Of a DNA stretch of 6,158 bases, positions 1 to 5,088 are shown piece after piece. The position numbers were made by a program, and so were the translations under genes. The stretch's first letter is position 1. Each line of letters starts with the position of its first letter. Under the pieces are notes generated by a model, which had not been told where the DNA came from, ran no database searches, and saw nothing but the letters and a program-made list of their open reading frames with translations. Origin of the DNA: Helicobacteraceae bacterium (GTDB lineage Bacteria > Campylobacterota > Campylobacteria > Campylobacterales > Sulfurimonadaceae); contig JALUJE010000301.1 of NCBI GenBank assembly GCA_027057185.1, forward strand, positions 1-6,158, in the 5' to 3' direction.

Positions 1-785
1 GTGGAGTTAATGGCACCGGTCAGGGGATAGCAGCCTAATGTTCTAAAGCGCACCATCTCTTTTGTTGCCGTTTTGCGTAAGGCTTCGGGCATCCGGTTGT
101 CATCAACCATGATCTTGGTGCCTTCATACTCGACAACCTCCTGCTCTTTGGCAAAATAGAGATCGGGAATGGGAATGTCTTCGAGATAAATATACTGCCA
201 TACATCCAGTTCCGTCCAGTTGCTGATGGGGAAGACACGAACACTTTCGCCTTTTTGGATGGCGGTATTGTAAACGTTCCACAGTTCGGGGCGTTGATTT
301 TTGGGATCCCATCGGTGATGCGTGTCGCGAAAGGAGAAGATGCGCTCTTTGGCACGAGATTTTTCTTCATCACGACGTGCACCACCAATAACGGCATCAT
401 ATCCACCGGCATTTAGTGCTTGCTTGAGTGCTTGAGTTTTCATAATATCAGTATGGACTTTACTGCCGTGTTCAAAAGGGGATATATTCATATCAATTCC
501 CTCAGGATTGGAGTGAACGATCAGCTCAAATCCTAAATCTTTGGCGCGTTGGTCACGAAAGGCAATCATCTCTTTGAATTTCCATAGTGTATCGACATGT
601 AACAGTGGAAAAGGAAGTGTGCTCGGCGCAAAGGCTTTCATGGCTAGGTGCAGCATCACCGACGAGTCCTTACCGACGGAGTACATCATGACTGGGTTTG
701 TAAACTCCGCGGCTACCTCTCGTAAAATATGAATGGATTCAGCTTCGAGTTGCTTGAGATGGGTCAGGCGTTCTTGATTCAACAT
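1..785 (-). CDS. cysD: Sulfate adenylyltransferase subunit 2 (CysD), N-terminal 261 codons, cut by window edge
   Basis: CysD is the catalytic small subunit of ATP sulfurylase. With the GTPase CysN it makes adenosine 5'-phosphosulfate from ATP and sulfate, the first cytoplasmic step of sulfate assimilation. I translated the minus strand from the ATG at 785. The protein opens MLNQERLTHLKQLEAESIHI and tracks E. coli CysD throughout. Visible marks are the PP-loop SVGKDSS (residues 36-42), LLHVDT (61-66), GGARRDEEKSRAKER (about 134-148), RWDPKNQRPELW (158-169) and RTLGCYPLTGA near the window edge. The full family length is about 300 residues, so about 40 are missing beyond position 1; cysN would be expected there. 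The start is supported by an AAGGA Shine-Dalgarno at 795-791, five bases before the ATG. An in-frame upstream ATG at 842 exists but lacks that support. The gene is divergent from the DUF218 gene. Confidence 0.96.
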   Translation of the reverse strand, partial: MLNQERLTHLKQLEAESIHILREVAAEFTNPVMMYSVGKDSSVMLHLAMKAFAPSTLPFPLLHVDTLWKFKEMIAFRDQRAKDLGFELIVHSNPEGIDMNISPFEHGSKVHTDIMKTQALKQALNAGGYDAVIGGARRDEEKSRAKERIFSFRDTHHRWDPKNQRPELWNVYNTAIQKGESVRVFPISNWTELDVWQYIYLEDIPIPDLYFAKEQEVVEYEGTKIMVDDNRMPEALRKTATKEMVRFRTLGCYPLTGAINS

Positions 786-848
786 ATAGTTCCTTGGGTT
801 TTTGATGTCTATGCAGTACGTAATCATTAGGTGCTGCATTTTCCAGAT

Positions 849-854
849 ATTTTA
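849..854 (-). promoter_or_regulatory. Candidate -10 element for cysD
   Basis: Read on the minus strand the sequence is TAAAAT, one mismatch from TATAAT, preceded by a T-rich stretch (TCTGTTTGTTTTG) and with no recognisable -35 box. Campylobacterota sigma-70 promoters often have this form. A start just below 849 would give a leader of roughly 57 bases before cysD. The element lies in one arm of the dyad at 850-884. A second minus-strand candidate, TAGAAT at 904-899, is about as good. Prediction only. Confidence 0.3.
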
Positions 855-884
855 GCATGCGCAAAACAAACAGACGCGCTAAAA
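850..884. repeat. Imperfect inverted repeat upstream of cysD (possible operator)
   Basis: TTTTAGC at 850-856 is the exact reverse complement of GCTAAAA at 878-884. An inner GCG (859-861) pairs with CGC (875-877) after a 2-base bulge, leaving a 13-base loop. No U-run follows on either strand, so it does not read as a terminator. Its overlap with the candidate cysD -10 would suit a repressor site controlling sulfate assimilation, but I recognise no known motif. Confidence 0.35.
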
Positions 885-922
885 AAATAATTTTGCGTAT
901 TCTATCGTTTTTATTCTTTTTT

Positions 923-950
923 GTTGCTTTTATGTTGCTTTTATGTTGAT
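923..950. repeat. Two tandem 11-bp repeats plus partial third
   Basis: GTTGCTTTTAT occurs at 923-933 and again at 934-944, followed by GTTGAT (945-950), which begins a degenerate third copy. The repeat sits in the T-rich spacer between the divergent cysD and DUF218 genes. It is close to one helical turn per unit, so it could phase a bent promoter or be simple slippage. No function can be assigned. Confidence 0.6.
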
Positions 951-972
951 AATTTTTTGATACTGTGTCGAA

Positions 973-978
973 TATATT
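973..978 (+). promoter_or_regulatory. Candidate -10 element for the DUF218 gene
   Basis: TATATT followed by TGTG lies about 39 bases upstream of the ATG at 1017, in a strongly T-rich stretch. TTGATA occurs at 946-951 and 957-962, but neither is at standard spacing (21 and 10 bases). The call rests on the -10 alone and is weak. Confidence 0.25.
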
Positions 979-1016
979 TGTGTGTTGATACAAAACTGAA
1001 TTTAGTTAGGAATTAA

Positions 1017-1712
1017 ATGAAACAAGCAGTGATGGCAAAAGGCATGATGGTTATAATGATGGTAATATTTTTTTGTATTACGGTAGTGGTTGTCATGCTA
1101 AATTCCGGAAGATTTTTTGATGTCACACAACGTGCCCATCAAGCAGATGTTATCGTTGCCTTAGGTGGTGGAGATGGGGAGCGTATTGATAAAGCAGCAG
1201 AACTCTATAAGAGCGGATACGCAACAAAAATTATAGTGACGGGAAATTCGAAGATTTGGATAGGAGATACATATGTGAATAAAATACGGTATCTTGCCGA
1301 CAAGGGTGTGCAGGCGGACAACATTGTTTTTCTTTCGCAGACATCTAACACCATGAAAGAAGTATTGCGCGTGAAAGAGTATCTGCTTGCTCAGCATCTG
1401 CACCGTGTGCTCTTTGTCTCCGATCCTCCTCATGCACGGCGTATTATGACATTGGCACAGTCTCTTGCCCGATATCAGGATGATGGATTGTCCTGTTCTG
1501 TTGTCAGTAGCGGTGTTTTATGGTGGGATCGAAAATCTTTTTATCATAATCGAAAAGCCATTCGTTTTGTGATTTCAGAAGCCATAAAGCTTCCAAGCAA
1601 CTATATTGCATACGGTATTTTGAAGCCTTTGGGGCTGTATGATATGCTCAGAGGAGAATTTGGTGACGTTTTAAGATATCTCAAATATAAAATACAGTGG
1701 ATTTTAGACTAA
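1017..1712 (+). CDS. DUF218 (YdcF/SanA-like) membrane-anchored protein
   Basis: The protein has 231 residues. It begins with a short basic stretch and one hydrophobic segment at about residues 9-28, which should act as an uncleaved inner-membrane anchor. A DUF218 domain follows at about 44-190. Signature pieces are ADVIVALGGGDGERIDKAAELY (43-64), KIIVTG (71-76), SQTSNTMKEV (108-117, in the place of the family's conserved S-x-NT segment) and VSDPPHARR (134-142). DUF218 proteins (SanA, ElyC, YdcF) are linked to cell-envelope biogenesis, but their chemistry is not settled, so I assign no reaction. The ATG at 1017 has a TTAGGAA Shine-Dalgarno ending about four bases upstream; the alternative ATG at 1032 would cut into the basic N-terminus. 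The gene stands alone, with a 58-base gap and a fresh promoter before purT. Confidence 0.85.
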   Translation: MKQAVMAKGMMVIMMVIFFCITVVVVMLNSGRFFDVTQRAHQADVIVALGGGDGERIDKAAELYKSGYATKIIVTGNSKIWIGDTYVNKIRYLADKGVQADNIVFLSQTSNTMKEVLRVKEYLLAQHLHRVLFVSDPPHARRIMTLAQSLARYQDDGLSCSVVSSGVLWWDRKSFYHNRKAIRFVISEAIKLPSNYIAYGILKPLGLYDMLRGEFGDVLRYLKYKIQWILD

Positions 1713-1716
1713 TCGA

Positions 1717-1744
1717 TTGGTTTTTGATGTTTCCTCGATATAAT
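1717..1744 (+). promoter_or_regulatory. Predicted sigma-70 promoter for the purT operon
   Basis: A perfect TATAAT -10 lies at 1739-1744 with a TTGGTT -35-like box at 1717-1722 and 16-base spacing. Transcription would begin near 1751, leaving a leader of about 20 bases, just enough for the AAGGA ribosome site at 1760-1764. It starts immediately after the DUF218 stop codon, so the two transcription units look independent. Confidence 0.6.
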
Positions 1745-1770
1745 ACTGTACCAATATCTAAGGATTGTGT

Positions 1771-2937
1771 ATGCAATTTTCAGCACCGTTAAAAAGTAAC
1801 TCCAGACGCATTATGCTTCTGGGGTCGGGAGAATTAGGCAAAGAGGTCGCTATCGAGGCGCAGCGTTTAGGGCTGGAAGTGATTGCCGTAGATCGGTATG
1901 AGAATGCACCGGCACATCTGGTAGCCCATCGTGCACATGTGGTTGATATGCAAGATACCGAGGCGGTATTAGAGATTATTCGTTACGAAAAACCCGACAT
2001 TATTCTACCTGAGATTGAAGCGATTAGCATTGCAGCACTGTTTCAGGCCGAGGCGGAGGGATTTCATGTTATTCCCAACGCTGAAGCCGTCAATAAGACC
2101 ATGAACCGTAAACATATTCGCCGTTTTGCTGCTGAAGAGCTTGGAGTGAAGACCGGAGCGTATCAATTTGTCTCGAGTTATGAAGAGCTGTGTGATGCTG
2201 CTGAATTTTTGGGCTTTCCTTGTGTGATTAAACCGGTTATGAGCAGTTCGGGACATGGGCAAAGTGTGGCTAAAAGTGTGGATGATTTGGCTGGTTCATG
2301 GGAAATAGCCAAAGAAGCCCGTGGTGATGCCAGTGAACTGATTGTCGAAGCATTTATTGCATTTGACTACGAGATTACCCTACTTACGGTACGTAATGAG
2401 ACAGACACCGTCTTTTGTGAACCCATCGGCCATATTCAGAGAGATGGAGACTATGTGCTCAGTTGGCAGCCGATGCAGATGAGCGACTTGGCAAAAACAC
2501 GGGCACAAGAGATGGCAAAACGTGTAACAGATGGCTTGGGTGGTCGGGGTCTTTTTGGTGTTGAGATGTTCGTCTGTGGGGATGAGGTCTACTTTTCAGA
2601 GTTAAGTCCGCGCCCGCATGATACCGGGATGGTCACATTAATAACACAAAGTCAAAGTGAATTTGCACTCCATGTTCGTGCGGTGTTGGACTTACCGCTT
2701 GATTTTACGTTTTATGGAGCAGGGGCCAGTGCTGCATTTAAATCGGAGGTGGAATCCAAAGCACCGGTGATTGACGTTGATGAGAGCCTGTTTGGTGCTA
2801 ACAGCTATGTGAGAATCTTCTCTAAACCCGAAGCGCATCAGGGACGGCGTTTGGCTGTGGTACTGGTATATGATGAGGTTGAACGAGCGTTGGCACAGGC
2901 AAAAACACTGATTGCCAAAATTAAGGACGTGTTATGA
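1771..2937 (+). CDS. purT: Formate-dependent phosphoribosylglycinamide formyltransferase (PurT, GAR transformylase 2)
   Basis: PurT uses ATP and formate to formylate glycinamide ribonucleotide, the third step of purine synthesis, in place of folate-dependent PurN. The 388-residue protein matches E. coli PurT (392) along its length. The N-terminal domain has RIMLLGSGELGKEVA (13-27, formate/GAR site with E21) and PEIEAI (80-85, E81). The ATP-grasp core has IKPVMSSSGHGQ (153-164), FEITLLTV-like DYEITLLTV (199-207), FGVEMFV (262-268, metal ligand E265) and FSELSPRPHDTGMVTL (275-290, E277 and D284). KPE (352-354) and RR (359-360) lie in the C-terminal domain. I chose the ATG at 1771 because AAGGA (1760-1764) is six bases upstream; an in-frame TTG at 1765 would put that site against the codon. 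It is the first gene of a three-gene overlapping unit. Confidence 0.97.
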   Translation: MQFSAPLKSNSRRIMLLGSGELGKEVAIEAQRLGLEVIAVDRYENAPAHLVAHRAHVVDMQDTEAVLEIIRYEKPDIILPEIEAISIAALFQAEAEGFHVIPNAEAVNKTMNRKHIRRFAAEELGVKTGAYQFVSSYEELCDAAEFLGFPCVIKPVMSSSGHGQSVAKSVDDLAGSWEIAKEARGDASELIVEAFIAFDYEITLLTVRNETDTVFCEPIGHIQRDGDYVLSWQPMQMSDLAKTRAQEMAKRVTDGLGGRGLFGVEMFVCGDEVYFSELSPRPHDTGMVTLITQSQSEFALHVRAVLDLPLDFTFYGAGASAAFKSEVESKAPVIDVDESLFGANSYVRIFSKPEAHQGRRLAVVLVYDEVERALAQAKTLIAKIKDVL

Positions 2938-3863
2938 GCATTGTTTTTCTTGATGCTGCAACGCTGGGTGAGACCGACTTGGGTGCTTTAGAGCACTTTG
3001 GTAATGTGCATATCTATGAAACAACTGTTTCGGGTGAAACCTTAGAGCGTATCAAAGATGCCAATATCGTCATTACTAACAAGGTAGTTATTACCGAGAG
3101 AATGATGGCATCGGCAAAGCAGCTCAAGCTTATTTGTGTTGCAGCTACAGGTATGAATAATGTCGATTTGGAAGCGGCACTTTCTCATAATATTGATGTC
3201 AAAAATGTTGCCGGATACTCGACAAATTCGGTGATTCAGCATACCTTTTCTATGCTGTTGTATCTTATGGGACATTCATGCTACTACGACCGTTATGTCA
3301 AGGATGGAAAATGGTGTCAGAGTCCTATTTTTACCCATCTGGATCGGTCATTTTTTGAAATTCGGGGTAAAAAATGGGGGATTATCGGGTTGGGAGCTAT
3401 TGGAGAGGGGGTGGCAGACATTGCAACAGCATTTGGTGCTGAAGTGTGTTACTACTCTACTTCGTCCAAAAATGACAATAAGACCTACCCAAAAGTCGGC
3501 TTAAGCACACTGCTGGAGCGTTGCGACATCATCTCCATTCATGCGCCACTCAATGCCAATACTCAAGGGCTTATCTCCCAATCGGAGCTTTTACAACTCA
3601 AAGAGGGAGCCATTCTGCTGAATTTGGGACGTGGTGGTATTGTCGATGAGGCAGCGCTGGCACGGATTATGGATGTAAAAAATATTTCAGTGGGGCTGGA
3701 TGTGTTGGAGGTAGAGCCGACGCCGGAGCATCATCCACTTTTACATGTAAAAAATCGTGATGCTCTTTATATTACACCGCATATTGCATGGACATCAGTA
3801 GAAGCCCGTAATCTTCTGGTTGCCAAAATTGTTGAGAATATTCAAACCTTCCTAAATGGCTGA
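2934..3863 (+). CDS. D-2-hydroxyacid dehydrogenase, hydroxypyruvate/glycerate dehydrogenase type
   Basis: A cytoplasmic NAD(P)H-dependent enzyme that interconverts a 2-keto acid and a D-2-hydroxy acid; hydroxypyruvate or glyoxylate is the likeliest substrate. The 309-residue length is typical. Catalytic-domain halves lie at about 1-100 and 285-309, with the Rossmann domain between. The dinucleotide loop is GLGAIG (152-157). The catalytic triad is R233 in NLGRGG, E261 in DVLEVEP and H283 in TPHIAW; the Trp after the His (W286) is common in the glycerate dehydrogenase/HprA group. The end of the second Rossmann strand reads CYYSTSSKN and lacks the acidic residue typical of NAD-specific members. 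The ATG overlaps the purT stop by four bases (ATGA), with AAGGA at 2923-2927 six bases upstream, so translation should be coupled to purT. The exact substrate cannot be read from sequence. Confidence 0.9.
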   Translation: MSIVFLDAATLGETDLGALEHFGNVHIYETTVSGETLERIKDANIVITNKVVITERMMASAKQLKLICVAATGMNNVDLEAALSHNIDVKNVAGYSTNSVIQHTFSMLLYLMGHSCYYDRYVKDGKWCQSPIFTHLDRSFFEIRGKKWGIIGLGAIGEGVADIATAFGAEVCYYSTSSKNDNKTYPKVGLSTLLERCDIISIHAPLNANTQGLISQSELLQLKEGAILLNLGRGGIVDEAALARIMDVKNISVGLDVLEVEPTPEHHPLLHVKNRDALYITPHIAWTSVEARNLLVAKIVENIQTFLNG

Positions 3864-4263
3864 TGCGTTAGTGTTGTTTACAGCAGCATTTGCCGCAGCA
3901 ACGATACTTCCGTTTAGCTCTGAAGTCGCTCTGGTCGCCGCCTTGGTATCGGGTATGGCACCTGCTATGGCTATTGGTGTCGCTTCACTGGGTAATGTTT
4001 TGGCAGTGGTGCTGAATTATGTGTTGGGCTACTGGCTGTACGAGCGCATGCAGACCAAACTCCAAAGATCTGCCATCGGGGCCAAAGCACTGTTCTGGGG
4101 GCATCGCTACGGTTATGTCATGTTACCTTTAAGTGTGTTGCCCATTATTGGGGATCCTTTGACCATTGTCGCGGGTATTTTGCGTTTAAAATTTCTCTGG
4201 TTTCTTCTCATTGTGGCACTGCTTCGCATAGGGCGATATTTTCTGATTGCATCGGCGTTTTAG
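3856..4263 (+). CDS. YqaA-like small membrane protein (DedA/SNARE-associated VTT superfamily)
   Basis: The 135-residue product is very hydrophobic and resembles E. coli YqaA (142 residues). Hydrophobic spans lie at about 4-32, 36-60, 84-108 and 112-133. Family marks are ATILPFSSEVALVA (15-28, with the P-x-x-S-E signature), LGN (45-47), LPIIGDPLTIVAG (95-107) and the GR pair at 126-127. Relatives in the superfamily (DedA, TMEM41B/VMP1) are linked to lipid transport or scrambling and envelope homeostasis, but YqaA itself has no proven role, so I leave it functionally open. The ATG overlaps the preceding dehydrogenase stop by eight bases and has no visible Shine-Dalgarno, pointing to translational coupling. 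Its TAG stop overlaps the nrdG stop codon on the other strand, and no terminator is visible after it. Confidence 0.85.
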   Translation: MADALVLFTAAFAAATILPFSSEVALVAALVSGMAPAMAIGVASLGNVLAVVLNYVLGYWLYERMQTKLQRSAIGAKALFWGHRYGYVMLPLSVLPIIGDPLTIVAGILRLKFLWFLLIVALLRIGRYFLIASAF

Positions 4264-4985
4264 TGTCGTATCTCAAACGCTATGAGCGTCTTAAGTCGAC
4301 TCACATCAAGTTGCTTTTTTGGACATTTCAGTTGACCAATAGTGTGGGTGTCATAAAGAAATGGTTGCAGATAGTAGGTTCCTCGATACCCTTTTACATG
4401 TAAATCTTCCATGATGATGTTAATGTCATCTTCATCTAACAAATCATGATGCAGTGTTGTGCGTACTTCAAACGATATGTTAGCACTTAGGAGTAGGTCT
4501 AATGTTTTATGAAACTCTTCCATACTCTTATGGTGGGTAATTTGTCTATACTTGTAGTATGGAGCTTTGTAATCTAGGGCGACGTAATCAATCAGGCGAT
4601 CATGAAGCAGTCGGTGTACACAAGCGGAGCAGGTACCGTTAGTATCTAGTTTTATGTTAAAACCCAGTGTTTTAATATCGTGGGCAAACTCCGTGAGGTT
4701 TGGGTAGCGTGTGGCTTCACCACCGGAGAGCACGACCCCATCAAGCAACCGGCGGCGTTGTTGTAACCAGGTCAGCGCTTCTGTTGTAGTTACGCTACCC
4801 TGACCAAAAACAATATCACGATTATAACAGTAGTCACATCGCATATTGCATCCTGCAAACCAAAATATGGCGGCAAGATGGTGTGGAAAATCCAAGGTGG
4901 TAAACGGAGTAATATCGTAGAGTACGTTATCGCCCAGAGGGTTCGGTAAATTGTTTGCGTTCTTGATGCTCGCCCTTTTTGCCAA
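4260..4985 (-). CDS. nrdG: Anaerobic ribonucleotide reductase activase (NrdG), radical SAM; start uncertain
   Basis: NrdG reduces S-adenosylmethionine at a [4Fe-4S] cluster and installs the glycyl radical on class III ribonucleotide reductase. The protein has the radical-SAM CxxxCxxC motif in AGCNMRCDYC (cysteines encoded at 4850-4848, 4838-4836 and 4829-4827), LSGGEATRYPN (GGE SAM-binding motif) and KLDTNGT. It belongs to the longer activase type of about 220 residues, not the 155-residue E. coli type. Homology appears to begin at VLYDITPFTTLDFP, encoded from about 4925, but the codon there is GTA and no ATG, GTG or TTG lies nearby. The nearest upstream in-frame start is the TTG at 4985, used here (241 residues, about 20 non-homologous); TTGs at 5000 and 5036 are no better supported by ribosome sites. 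A CSAC pair follows TNGT. It ends tail to tail with the yqaA gene. Confidence 0.88.
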   Translation of the reverse strand: MAKRASIKNANNLPNPLGDNVLYDITPFTTLDFPHHLAAIFWFAGCNMRCDYCYNRDIVFGQGSVTTTEALTWLQQRRRLLDGVVLSGGEATRYPNLTEFAHDIKTLGFNIKLDTNGTCSACVHRLLHDRLIDYVALDYKAPYYKYRQITHHKSMEEFHKTLDLLLSANISFEVRTTLHHDLLDEDDINIIMEDLHVKGYRGTYYLQPFLYDTHTIGQLKCPKKQLDVSRLKTLIAFEIRH

Positions 4986-5088
4986 TATTAAAACTTTCAA
5001 CAGGGCGATGATAGCCCATAACTCGGGTGTAAACAATGCAGCGACGACGTTGTGCGTGCAGAGTCTTTAAAATAGCTTCATGAGACAT
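4927..5088 (-). CDS. Separate glycyl-radical peptide of class III ribonucleotide reductase (split NrdD C-terminus)
   Basis: This 53-residue ORF carries the C-terminal segment missing from the NrdD frame upstream. It reads MSHEAILKTLHAQ, then RRRCIVYTRVMGYHRPV (14-30), then ESFNIGKKGEHQERKQF (31-47). RVMGYHRP matches the glycyl-radical loop of single-chain NrdD proteins, making G25 the likely radical residue, and the following FN-x-GK segment is the usual NrdD tail. The ATG at 5088 lies inside the 3' end of nrdD (11-base overlap), with AAAAGGAG at 5103-5096 and a 7-base spacer, an excellent ribosome site. It is in the +1 frame relative to nrdD. The first 16 residues show no clear motif and may be a docking helix onto NrdD. 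The ORF overlaps the N-terminal extension assumed for nrdG. A one-base assembly error fusing it to nrdD remains the alternative. Confidence 0.85.
   Translation of the reverse strand: MSHEAILKTLHAQRRRCIVYTRVMGYHRPVESFNIGKKGEHQERKQFTEPSGR

Noticed and set aside
35..412. 125-codon and 62-codon minus-strand ORFs and the 541-732 plus ORF
   Set aside because: They are out-of-frame shadows of cysD, whose own frame is intact and strongly conserved.
786..842. Longer cysD from an in-frame ATG at 842, or a Cys-containing leader peptide
   Set aside because: The frame is open and in phase with cysD, but the family's N-terminus matches the ATG at 785, and the only good Shine-Dalgarno (795-791) serves that ATG. 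No stop separates it from cysD, so it is not a leader peptide.
739..993. 84-codon minus-strand ORF spanning the cysD 5' end and upstream region
   Set aside because: It overlaps the real cysD start in another frame, has no good ribosome site, and its Lys/Asn-rich start simply reflects AT-rich intergenic DNA.
1765..1770. TTG start for purT two codons upstream
   Set aside because: The AAGGA site would directly abut this codon; the ATG at 1771 has correct spacing.
4277..4289. ACGCT-ATG-AGCGT hairpin near the convergent gene ends as a terminator
   Set aside because: Only five pairs with a three-base loop, inside nrdG coding sequence and not followed by a U-run on either strand.
4977..4983. CAAAAAG slippery site in the small ORF as a -1 frameshift signal into nrdG
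   Set aside because: nrdG is in the +1 frame relative to the small ORF, so a -1 slip would not reach it, and the heptamer lacks the ideal first base.
5000..5036. TTG codons at 5036 and 5000 as nrdG starts
   Set aside because: They give long N-termini read from the radical-peptide coding sequence out of frame, with no ribosome site and no family similarity.
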